From Paramacrobiotus richtersi (Eukaryota; Tardigrada; Eutardigrada; Parachela; Macrobiotidae): a stretch of DNA of 27,350 nucleotides. The first letter of the stretch is position 1. The number at the start of each line of letters is the position of its first letter. The position numbers and the translations under genes were made by a program. This document shows, piece after piece, positions 10,055-19,231 of the stretch. The stretch lies in the NCBI GenBank assembly GCA_034698045.1, contig JAQGAU010000484.1, positions 1-27,350 on the forward strand, read 5' to 3'. The notes under the pieces were generated by a model that was given only the letters and a program-made list of their open reading frames with translations, did not search any database and was not told the origin of the DNA.

Positions 10055-10792
10055 GCATTTTAGTTGTGATAGCGCATTGTTTCATTAAACTTGTCACCTT
10101 TTTGATCAGTGTGTTCGTATACAGATTTGCACAGAGGATTCTTGCTAGAGTTGTGTGTCCTATGACATGGTAGTAGAGCGTGAAGTTCCGACCATTCCCT
10201 TGTACCTAATCGTATTTCGGACGGGTCCCTCTCAAGACGAGTCCCCCAGCAAGGTGATGCCAGGGGAACAAAACGGAGTGATACGATACTAAAGATAAAG
10301 ACACCCAGCCCGGTAAAAACCCTGTACAGCCGAAGGCTTTTTAATAGTCGTAGACAGATAAATAGCGTGTTGCGCCGTAAATAACAACTCCAGGTTATTT
10401 ACTCCAGGTAAATAACTCCAGGTAAATTTTGTGCATTTCCGCGTGGATTCTAAACCGTTTTCCTACGTGTAAATTGACGCCTAAAATAATCGTGTAAATT
10501 GTGACCTTTAAAATCGTAAAATTAAATGAGGAAGTGATCGTGCCTAGATAAAATTTTACAGTGTCTGGGTCAATGATTTGAACAGCGTGTGCTGCGTAGA
10601 TTGTGGTCAGCCGAGTGAATTTGAAAGAGACGAGAGAGAAATCAGCTGTGCATTAAACGGTTTGCATGCGAAGCGTGCAGCCCACGTGCGGAAAATTTGG
10701 TAAACAAGCTACCGCGTGAAGATTTGATTGACATCTGTCAAGGTAACCTTGACGGTGAAAATTTTAAAGTCGCGTGTGCATAACAAGCCGAG
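10055..10792 (+). other. Leader between left repeat and Gag start
   Basis: No ORF of note. At 10168-10178 TGGTAGTAGAG agrees at 10 of 11 bases with the complement of the 3' end of animal initiator Met-tRNA (TGGTAGCAGAG) and follows a CA, so it could be the primer-binding site, although it is 113 bp from the mapped repeat end. Near 10383-10425 the unit ATAACTCCAGGT(AA) is repeated about three times. The leader ends in CCGAGATGG at the Gag start, a reasonable initiation context. Confidence 0.4.
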
Positions 10793-13438
10793 ATGGCTAA
10801 TAAGTCCAACAGTGATAAAAGCAGGAAGGCCGAAGGCATTAAACCCCCGCATGGATATAACATGCGGTCAAGAAATAATTTAGCAGGGAATTCTGGTACA
10901 TTAAACCAGGGTTCAGTAAAAACGGCGAATGCCAGTAAGTCTTTAAATCTCCCAGCTCCTGTAAGCACTGGAAGTTTAAATGATGATGATACTGTTGACC
11001 CAACAATCCGTAGAAGCGCGCTGCGCAGATCACCAGCATCTGACCTGATTGGGATCCCTGATGTTGTAAATGCCATAAACGCTTTAAATTTCTTTCGTGA
11101 TCCTGAATTTATAGTATTGGAGCCTCCGAAGGAGCGTACAGATTCAAGACAGAGCATCATGAGTGATGCGTCTATAAATTTACAGGATTCATTTTCATCC
11201 GCAGTGGAAGATTCCGAACAAGATTTAGAAGATCAGGTTAACAAAGTGTTAGATACACCACCTCCTTCAACGAGTCCCTTTAATGGCCGTACATCCCAAA
11301 CGTTAGCACACAGCGAGACAGTTGTGAAGAAGCTCAGTAATACCCCTAGATCAGGAGAGAGTCCGAAGGGAATGTTTAAAGTCGGGATGAGTCCCAGTAC
11401 TAGTACAACTGCAAGTACGGTCGAGGCCGAATTAAATTTCAAACTTAATACAACTAAACAATTGTTAAAAGAAAAGCAGGAACTGCTCGATAAATTTGAT
11501 GCAGCTGTAACATTAAAAGATCAGAAACTGATAACCTATGAAAATTTGTTAAAGGAAAGGGATGATATCCTGGTTAATAAAGATGTGCAGATTAAAGAAG
11601 CAAAGGCCAAATTGGCACAAATAGAAGCTGATCGCGTACGTAAATTAAAGCAGAACAAGTTAAATTTAATGAACATCGCAAATTATGGGTGGATCATAAA
11701 CGAGCCGAAGAAGATTTAGCAGGAGCAGTGTATAAAATTTCAGAACTGGAAGTTAAATTAAATGATTTGTTAATTGTTAAAAATAATTCAGAAGCTGCTC
11801 GTATAGATACGAATGCACAGTACGCTGTACTTTTAAATAAATTTAATGATTTAAAACGTCAGATGGAAGCATCCAGTAAAAATTCCTATGTGCCGGATGG
11901 TACAGGACCAGTACATAAAGAAGCTACACAGGCATTCAATGTGCCGTGTGCCGATCAAACTGGTAACCGTAACAGCGGTGCAGAACCCGTAAATCCTGAA
12001 GTTCCCGAGAGGACGTACACAAAGGAAGAAGTTAAACAGATTTTAGCTGAGAAAAAGGCACAAATGTACACTGGTATATACAACCAAGCTGTACAACAAG
12101 CTTTATATAATGTACACCATTCTGGTGCGTATACACAGGATGCCCCCAATAAATCATAATTTAAATCCGCAGGATACTGTACAAGTGAATGCGCCGCAGG
12201 CGCCCGTTAATAACAATCTTCCCAGTACATCATCACAATCGGATACAGTCTCCGTGTTACGTGACATTTTACGGGAAGCAATCGGTACTAATGAAAAGGA
12301 GGATGTTAAAACCCCCAAGTTCAACGGTAAAAAGGACGGATAGATGCGTTTAAAGTCTGCTTTATGGCGGCCGCAAAAGTAAACCGATGGGATGAAGAAC
12401 GGAAAATTAGAGAGCTAGCGAATGCCCTGGAAGGGATGGCGCTTAGATGGTTTGACTCATATTTAACATCTAGCGTAGCTCCTAAATCATTTGATGAATG
12501 GATAAAAGCCCTTGAAGACCGATTCTCTGATCCTGACAAAGGGACTAATGCTTTAAATCAGCTTAAAACAAGGGAATTTCATTTGGGAAAAGAAACTATT
12601 GAGGAATACTACCAGTATATGACCATGCTTTGTGACAAAGCTGGTTTCACCGATAAACCCGCAATGGTTAGTACATACCTAACCGCGGGGTTAAAGAACG
12701 TTGATGCAAGCCTCCATTGGGGAATAAATGTTACGAATCCGAGAACACCGGCCGAGTGGCTGGCCAAAGCACGTCACCTTACCAGTGATGACAGTAAATA
12801 TGATTTAAAAGCAAAGAAAACTCCTGATGTTGTTGAAATTTGCGTTGTGAACCCAGAAAATAATAATAATACACAGCAGCCTGTAAATGATAATTCCCGA
12901 AGGGATTCTTTTTAATTCTGGTCAGCAAGTAAATGAAAGAAGCCGACGCGGCAATTTTAATAACAACAGAGGCTCGTATAGGGGCAATAATAATTACAAT
13001 AATAATAGAAATTCTGGCGACGCGCCCGGTAGAAATTTTCAGCGAAAAATAAATTTCGAAGGCAATCCTAATAAGCAAGGCGAAGCCCCGGGTACAATAT
13101 TCTGTAACAATTGTGACGTTAAAGATCTTTGGGACAACCAGTGCGAATTTAGAAACGAGGACCGACGTAATAACCCTGTTTTTATTGCACACCATGGTGG
13201 ACGACGTTTTTCAAGGGAGCGTAATAGAAATAACAGAAATACCGGGAACGCCGGCGCAAATCAGAATAATAATCCAGGAAACCCGCAGGGAAATAGATTT
13301 GATGATCAGCCAAGACAGGACCAGAATACTGGACGGAAAAATCCTGTTTTTGATGCGTGGAATAGCCCGAATTGGCCTAGTACATCTGTAAGTGTACCTA
13401 ATACATTGCAAGGCAATGATAGCCCCACTAAACAGTAA
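10793..13438 (+). pseudogene. gag: Gag-like polyprotein of the LTR element, four frameshifts
   Basis: The gene starts at ATG 10793 and ends at TAA 13436-13438, about 880 codons if the slips are ignored. Segments in order: a polar, Ser-rich N-terminus (codons 1-200); a long charged coiled coil spanning the first slip (KQLLKEKQELLDKFD through ISELEVKLNDLL); a Pro/Asn-rich linker; a capsid region like the Ty3/gypsy retrotransposon gag family (LANALEGMALRWFDSYL, FDEWIKALEDRF, LKTREFHLGKETIEEYYQYM), 12340-12790; then an Asn/Arg/Gly-rich RNA-binding tail with a zinc-knuckle-like motif. Frames change 2>1 near 11687 (GGG), 1>2 near 12143 (CCCCC), 2>1 near 12329 (AAAAA) and 1>2 near 12909 (TTTTT). No stop codons occur apart from those produced by the shifts. 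Gag would form the virus-like particle for element RNA. No protease or pol follows. Confidence 0.65.
13103..13144 (+). other. Zinc-knuckle-like CCxC motif with His replaced by Leu
   Basis: The translation CNNCDVKDLWDNQC has exact CX2CX4HX4C retroviral nucleocapsid spacing, but the His position is Leu (codon CTT at 13127-13129; CAT would differ by one base). It lies in the Asn/Arg-rich tail of Gag where a zinc knuckle is expected. As written the site cannot bind zinc in the usual way. Confidence 0.55.
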
Positions 13439-13629
13439 AATTGTGCGAGTGCACGTATAAACGAATGAATATGGGAAGAAATCGCTTCTCATAACCGTGG
13501 TATAAATGCCACGGAAAATAAATTAAAAAACGCGATGCGAATAAATTTAAATATGGATGGGAGTAAAAGCTTCTCATAACCGTGGCACAAGTGCCACGGC
13601 AGTAATAAATTTTTAAATAAAAATAAAAA

Positions 13630-13810
13630 GTGCGAGGAACAGCCTGAATAGGCCAAATACCGCAAGGAACTGTAAAAAGTGCGAGGAACAGGCTGAATAG
13701 GCCCAGTACCGCAAGGAACTGTAAACGTACGAGGAACCGCCTGAATAGGCCCAGTACCGCAAGGAACTGTTAAAATGCGAGGAACAGCCAAATAGGCTTA
13801 GTACAGCAAA
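13630..13810 (+). repeat. Tandem repeat, about 49-bp unit, four copies
   Basis: Copies start at about 13630, 13679, 13727 and 13776 with G(T)GCGAGGAAC. They share CCTGAATAGGCC (an imperfect palindrome) and CCGCAAGGAACTGT. The first three are nearly intact and the fourth is degenerate and short. There are no spacers between units. The array could be a packaging or RNA-structure element, or simple slippage-derived satellite inside the retroelement. Confidence 0.75.
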
Positions 13811-13950
13811 ACGGAGATAAATGTAGCGTTACAGGTAAAGGAGTCGCGACCTAAACCAGTAAAATGCAATAGTTATGACCGTAAATGGGTTGAGGATTAT
13901 TCTTCCCCGGTGCGGATGAGGAATCATTCGTATAAACAAAACTGCCACTG

Positions 13951-14045
13951 AGGAAATAAAGTACCAGTGATCCACTGAGGAAATAATTTGCGTAAATCGA
14001 GGAAATGAAGTACCAGTGGTCAGCAGAGAAAATAAAGTACCAGTG
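13951..14045 (+). repeat. Imperfect tandem repeat with AAATAAAGTACCAGTG
   Basis: Three to four diverged units of the type (CACT)GAGGAAATAAAGTACCAGTG are visible at about 13947, 13975, 14000 and 14030. They belong to the same spacer as the 49-bp array but differ in sequence. Confidence 0.6.
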
Positions 14046-14273
14046 ATGCTTGGAGGATGGATAAATTTCCCTTCAAAAGGGGGTTGAGGCTGACAGTGTC
14101 TCCCTTTAAAGCAGATAAATTGGCGCCAGTAAATGAAATTAATCATTAACAACTACAATTCAATGGATAAATAAATGTTAAATGTGGAATAATGTTATTG
14201 TAAACTGTTTCTGATCAAAACGGTTTACGGTACCGTTCAACAAAATTAAATTTGGAAAGTTTTGCTTTTAGCA

Positions 14274-16438
14274 ATGGCCGATAGACGGAAATCATCATCA
14301 GGGCGTAATAGCAGTAACATTGGCACACCGTTGTCAAGTTCACCGCGATTGCCCGATAAAGTTGCTAGAATGCAAGAATTAGAAAGAAATGCCGAAGCGG
14401 CTGATAAATTAAAACCCGAAACTGTTGAAGTTAAAACCGATGCCGCGAGTGCGGACGTAAATAAATCTGAGATTAAAAGGGAACCAAATTCCGATGAAAA
14501 TAGATTGCTTCGTTTGGAAAATCATTCGTTAAAGAGCGAACTGGCTTATTACAAAGAACTGGATAAAATAAATAAAAGAAAGGAATTAGAAGAGCGTAGA
14601 GCCGCTCGTGAAAAAGAACTGGACAAACGTGCAGATTTAAAATATTATTTAAAGCAAAAGGAACTTGGTACTTTAACATTATCACCATCGGAAGCCTTAA
14701 AAGTTGGAATGTCCATGGATGACCCATGTATAGATTGGTCACTTGAGGCTTCATCGATTAAAGTAGAGCCGATGGGCAGTTTAACATTAGATGTACAACG
14801 GTTAAAAATGCCTAAGTGGCCGTCAACAGAGTCAGTATCTGACCCGTGTAAACGCCGATTGGCAGCAGATTTAAATACATCGCATAGAATTTTTTTTATT
14901 GGAAACCCGTAAAGAACCTAAATCAATAATGTCAGAAGTTATGGATTTCAAATTGGATAAAGAAATTCAGGTTAAAAGTGATTAAAAACAGTTCAAACCA
15001 GCTGTGATACAGTCTAAAAATGCGCCAAAGCAAAATAAATCTAAATTAATCGGTTCAAGTGAAGAAAGTTTTAAAAGTGCAAATTCCGGAAGTGGAAGCT
15101 TTAAAAGCGTTAATTCCGATTATTTGGACCAGTTTATGGTTGAAATACCGGAAGTTAAACCGATTACATTATCAACAGAACGGTTGTTGCGCAAAGCGCA
15201 GTTAAATTCAATTTCTGAAGTAATTCCGGGATTAATAAATAAATGTAAAACAAATAAACAGACCACGAGTGCGCAATCGCTGTGGGAAAATTTTAAAATT
15301 GATTACGAAACTAACACCAGTAAAATTGAAGAAAAGGACTTTATGTCTGCATTACAACATGCCGTAGGCAGAGGTACAATTTTGGAAACATATGGTGGTC
15401 ATTGGAGCCATAATAAAATTTATGTTTTAACGGAACCGCGAGCGCGAATTTACAGTGCAGGACTTGTTAAAAGTTTGGATGATTTTAAATTGGCGATACA
15501 GAGAGCCATAACGGAAATACATAACCCGTGGGGTTCAACAGTAAAGGAAATAATTTTATTTATGAAGCTTGTTTTTAAACCGGCTATGAAAGTAGTAATA
15601 CCGGAAGTATTCTTTGATGCGTTAAACGAAGGAGTTCGTAAATATGCTTTTGAAGAAATTCGTTATACAAATAAAATAGGCATTAGATTTGCTGTCGTAC
15701 GTTCAAGACTGCAGAGACTTGCTTTCTTGTCCGGGAAACCGTTTCAATCGTTAGAGGATAAAACCCCGCGAAGGGGTGAAGTAAAGGTTAAATAGGAAAC
15801 CGATAAATTTGAGTCTCCGCCTGGATCGGAAGGTTCGCCGTTTCAATCGGAAGTGGGTGATATACATGGTACTTCACCGCATGACCGACGACAGTTGCGT
15901 AAAGAAGAGTTTAATATAATTAAACAGGCGATTGATAAATTGGAATCTTTTTCAATGCCGACTACGATGTTAAATATTATTAAAGCGATTAAAGATGAAC
16001 CCAAGAATCGGGAAATTGAGGAAGTAATCATTGTAAATTCGGTTGTACAAGCCGTGGAAAATAAAATGCTCGTTAAAATATATTTTGGAAAAGCGGATGC
16101 GCAGTTTAAATTTCCTTGGAATTTATCGCCGATAATTCCGATGCGACCGCAGCTTTATGATAAAGTGGAGAAATACTGGAATTATGTGTTACAAAATGCA
16201 GTTTTAGGAATAAATAATCCCCGATGGGAGTACTCCAATGGAAATTGCTCATTATATTAGTACAACAGCGCCGCAGATGCCAGTAAATGTTGTGGAATTT
16301 GTAAATACTGCAATTTATACGATGGTAGATGATCGGATATCTTGTTTTGAAATTACAGAGCAGGCTAAATTACGTTTAAAGAAACCGACGGAGAGCGGAA
16401 TCATAAAATTTACAAGTCGCCATAGTCAGTTAAAATAA
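14274..16438 (+). pseudogene. Second ORF of the element: coiled coil plus four winged-helix-like repeats, interrupted
   Basis: The ATG is at 14274 (gcaATGGCC) and the last in-frame stop is TAA at 16436-16438, about 720 codons overall. The N-terminus is Ser-rich and polar, followed by a charged coiled coil (LLRLENHSLKSELAYYKEL, KRKELEERRAAREKEL). After a linker come four modules, at about 15205-15435, 15475-15702, 15904-16119 and 16150-16385. Each has a first helix, a G-S-T/T-T turn opening a second helix (NPWGSTVKEI, NPDGSTPMEI), a third helix of type ALxxGVxxx, and a beta hairpin ending in F/Y-hydrophobic, e.g. ALQHAVGRGTILETYGGHWS. That is the layout of the linker-histone H15 winged helix (I..AI...GSS..I..YI....IK..L...V..G.L.Q..G.G.SG.F.L). 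Breaks: T8 slip at 14889-14896, TAA at 14983-14985, TAG at 15793-15795, C4 slip at 16219-16222. I recognise no named family; DNA or chromatin binding is inferred from fold only. Confidence 0.5.
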
Positions 16439-17565
16439 AGTTTTGATATGTTATGATATGGTGAGCCGATTGTGACATGGTAGCCGAGTAAAATTAAAGA
16501 ATATCGAATGGTACGTAAAACGCACGATGTGTGACATAAATGTTCTCCGTAGAGCGGAAATGGACGACCAGATGAATCCGAATATGTGAGTCAATTGTCA
16601 GCAAAACCCTCCAGCGGGACGGCCGTGTTGGAGATGTATTCGTCGAGCCGACCCGAATGATGATCAGTTTATGATGGTTCTTCACATGGAAATATGCCCG
16701 TTCAATCGTAGTGCATATGATGGATACCTCCTCGTACGGAATGAAACTTACACGTTGTTTTATTTTAAACCTATAAAGGAAGTGGTACGTATTTTAGGTT
16801 ACCTGGAATAATCAATAAAAGAAGAGAAAAGTTGCCGGCGATGCCGATAACAAATACTGATGGTAAATAAAAATGTACTAAATTGTACAGAAAAAAACGC
16901 TAAATTGCGAAATACCGCGGGTAAATAAATTGAAAATATACCAATCATGAGGTAGAAAAGCCGAATGGCAGATAAATTCAAAAACGATGATAAGCGAAAT
17001 ACCGCGGGTAAATAAATTGAAAATATACCAATTATACGGAAAGAAAATGCCGAATGGCAAAATAAATTCAAAACGCCGAAGATGCGAAAATTCGTGGACT
17101 AATAAAATTATTTTTGAAAACGTCAGCAAAATGACAAAGTCGCGGACTAATAAATTAAAAAACAAATACCAATAATACGGTAAAAAACGCTAACTTGCGA
17201 AATACCGAGGGTGAATAAATTAAAAAGATACCAATAATACGGTAAAAAGCCGATGGCAAATAAATTCAAAACGCTAATAAGCGGAAAGTCGAGGACTAAT
17301 AAATTAATGACGGATAAATCCGAAAAAGTCGAAAAAGACCAAAGCCGATGGCTAATAAATTTGCGAAATTTCAGGCCGTCAAGTGGTTCGGACACAAACA
17401 ACCCCAAAATCCACCGATAGACTGACGATGCCTGATGACGAGACAATGATGCGCTACTAACCACACCATTTTTAATTGCTGGGAATCCAGTTTGATTGTT
17501 CACTAATCAAGGATGACGGACGACCGGATGTGGAACGGAGGACCGTTTCCCCTCACACCGTGGCA
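16439..17565 (+). other. AT-rich tail between second ORF and right repeat
   Basis: No gene is supported. At 16471-16481 the string TGACATGGTAG is the same as at 10163-10173 in the leader. A block of short repeats occupies 16880-17360. Plus- and minus-strand frames here are low-complexity shadows of the repeats. Confidence 0.45.
16880..17360 (+). repeat. Composite tandem repeats built around TAAATAAATT
   Basis: Three unit types recur and alternate: GCGAAATACCG(C/A)GGGTAAATAAATT followed by (G/A)AAA(T/G)ATACCAAT (near 16908, 16995, 17197); CGAATGGCA.ATAAATTCAAAA or its variant CGATGGCAAATAAATTC (near 16964, 17049, 17250); and GTCG(C/A)GGACTAATAAATTA (near 17139, 17288). Together they form a degenerate higher-order repeat. 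Confidence 0.65.
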
Positions 17566-17799
17566 TATCAGATGAGCCGTACCGTCGTACAGGAGTGTGG
17601 AGCGACGTATAACGTTTCTCTCTCTTCTGTTACTCTTTTCGCTGTGTGACATAATGACGGTGCGAAGACGGTGAAATCGGTAAAGCATGTTCGTCTATGG
17701 CGTTTGAACTAACGGAATCTGTTTGGTAAAATCACTTGTCTCATTACCACCCGGATTGATCAGCCTGATGCCACAATGATTTCTTTAGTGAATTTGATA
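17566..17799 (+). repeat. Right terminal direct repeat (putative 3' LTR)
   Basis: This is a 234-bp copy of 9807-10054 in the same orientation. It lacks the 14 bp CTAAAGCTGGTTGA-type segment that the left copy has after ttttcgct and carries one A>G change; otherwise I read no differences. It is followed directly by TTATGTCG, with TTAT as a possible target duplication. If the left LTR really extends to 10167, this copy is truncated at its 3' end. Confidence 0.7.
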
Positions 17800-17801
17800 T
17801 T

Positions 17802-18143
17802 ATGTCGTCAGCGAAAGTGTACACGTGGGTTTCCCTAGATGTGATAGTCGATGTGATAAATCGAGCATGTGCAAATGTGCTAGCGGGACAGCGGGAGAAG
17901 CGGTATAAAAAAAACATTACGCGGAGCTCAGTGGGCAGTACGAATTTGTGCCGTTGGCTTTCGAGACCTTTGTTACTTGCGGTAATGATGCACGTGCTTA
18001 CTGAGGTGAGAAAATGTTTACCACCTGTGAACTGGCCTTCCTACACAGAGGTGCACGAGTGGATGATCGCCCCCCAAGCAGGTCCAGTAATCTGTCATTT
18101 GTGTGATTGCTGGAATGTTGTTTCATTGTTTTATGTAGTGTAA
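17802..18143 (+). CDS. Unidentified open frame directly after the right repeat
   Basis: ATG at 17802 is two bases past the repeat end and the frame runs 113 codons to TAA. The N-terminal part is mixed (MSSAKVYTWVSLDVIVDVINRA), then basic, with no membrane segment, signal peptide or family motif I recognise. The composition is not implausible for a protein, but there is no splice or homology support. It could be part of a host gene into which the element inserted, or chance. Confidence 0.15.
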   Translation: MSSAKVYTWVSLDVIVDVINRACANVLAGQREKRYKKNITRSSVGSTNLCRWLSRPLLLAVMMHVLTEVRKCLPPVNWPSYTEVHEWMIAPQAGPVICHLCDCWNVVSLFYVV

Positions 18144-19231
18144 TTCTTCACTAGTTATTCAATTAGCTTAAAAATAATCTGCTACAACGAGCCTGTGCGG
18201 GCCCATGAGAAGGAAGGATGGCAACCAGGAAGCGACAGCATACTCTAAAGGCAGTTTGATGCTGTCATAAACCGCCACAAACACACAAACAATGCCGAGC
18301 GATGTAGCGCTGGCTAAAAAGGAGAAATCGACCACACTCGACAGAGGCCAGGAACAAAACTAAAGACATCATAGAAATGTGATCTCGAACTTGCATAATA
18401 ATCATAATGAATGCATGAAAAAGATGAAATGCGAAACCACAACCCAGTGTGGCGTATCGAGACGCAGGCATCGGGATATAGTAGCGAAGGGAAGCGGTGT
18501 AGCGAGCAGCTGGCATCCACGACCGGGACATTATGGCTAACTGATATCCTGTGTATTTAATGCTCCAGTCACTTCATTCTGAAATTACTTGCAGTTTTCA
18601 GTACATAAAATATTAGTACTGATAATCCCAAAAATGCGCACTTTTCCGTTGGTGCGAGAATACCTTTCAGCAAAGCTGGGAAATGCTTGCTTACTTTGAC
18701 CTCTTCAGACTTCACAGTTAATTGTATTCTTAACCTTTGACAATTAGAGCATAATCTCGCGCATTTCCGGCAAATCAGGATTTCCTGTTGGCCGCTGTAT
18801 GATTAGAACGGCTCATGTGCTCCAAACGCTCTTTCCCCAAAAAGGTTGCAACTGGAGCCAGACATCCTCGAACAAACAAGGCTTCTGCAGATAATGATCG
18901 CTCGTGATGCGATTCGGAGGGCAAGCCACTCCCAACAGTCGTTTATCGTCATAACTGCGCCATACCTTAGTACATCCGTATGTTTCTTGTTGTGCACTTA
19001 ACACGTAAGTGCTAGAACGTGCAACGTTCGCCATTGGAAACTTCAGGGTCGACAGGATGCAAGCGTATTATATGTCATTTCCCGTTGAGAGTCAACCTGG
19101 ATCGGAGTTTCGGCCAACATAAGTACTGAATACTATCTGCAGCTGTGTTGATGTTACTTAGATATACATATGTTAGCTAAAGGACGAGTTTGTAAGCCAA
19201 CTGACGCTATAGCACCTTGTTACTGAATAAG
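18144..19231. other. Upstream region of the GPCR gene, no gene seen
   Basis: Only short overlapping minus-strand frames occur (18265-18531, 18803-19034), with no motif or splice support. The 5' UTR and promoter of the GPCR gene presumably lie in the right part, but I can point to no definite TATA box or initiator. Confidence 0.4.

Larger units (their letters stand above)
13439..14273 (+). other. Spacer between Gag and second ORF
   Basis: No coding frame is supported. The region is made of short repeats: two copies of a piece with TTCTCATAACCGTGG (13487-13501 and 13571-13585), the 49-bp array at 13630-13810, and a second array with GAGGAAATAAAGTACCAGTG at 13951-14045. Pol would lie here in an autonomous Ty3-like element, so pol is absent rather than merely frameshifted. 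Confidence 0.5.
9807..17799 (+). mobile_element. LTR-type retroelement with Gag and a second ORF, no pol (non-autonomous)
   Basis: Nearly identical direct repeats bound an internal region with a 740-bp leader, a broken Gag gene (10793-13438), a spacer with tandem repeats (13439-14273), a second broken ORF (14274-16438) and an AT-rich repetitive tail (16439-17565). Gag contains a Ty3/gypsy-type capsid region and a zinc-knuckle-like motif. In all frames between the repeats I found no YxDD reverse transcriptase motif, RNase H, DTG/DSG protease, HHCC/DDE integrase or tyrosine recombinase. This is the architecture of a terminal-repeat element with Gag only (TR-GAG-like) that would depend on another element for reverse transcription and integration. 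The polypurine tract expected before the right repeat is not obvious; only a short purine run (GGAACGGAGGA, 17532-17542) lies nearby. The unusual feature is the second ORF. Confidence 0.6.

Noticed and set aside
10738-11160. Minus-strand 140-codon frame over the Gag start
   Set aside because: The plus-strand frame has the better start context, coiled coil and continuity with the capsid region.
12779-13195. Minus-strand 138-codon frame
   Set aside because: Shadow of the Asn/Arg-rich Gag tail; the AT-rich repeats give an Ile/Val-rich antisense product without motifs.
13489-13791. Minus-strand frame with internal protein repeats
   Set aside because: It simply translates the 49-bp tandem repeats; no start context or motif.
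13630-13810. Evenly spaced repeats that could suggest a CRISPR array
   Set aside because: The units are contiguous 49-bp tandem copies without unique spacers, and the context is a eukaryotic retroelement.
16799-17503. Minus-strand hydrophobic frames that look like membrane proteins
   Set aside because: They are translations of the TAAATAAATT-based tandem repeats, open because of composition.
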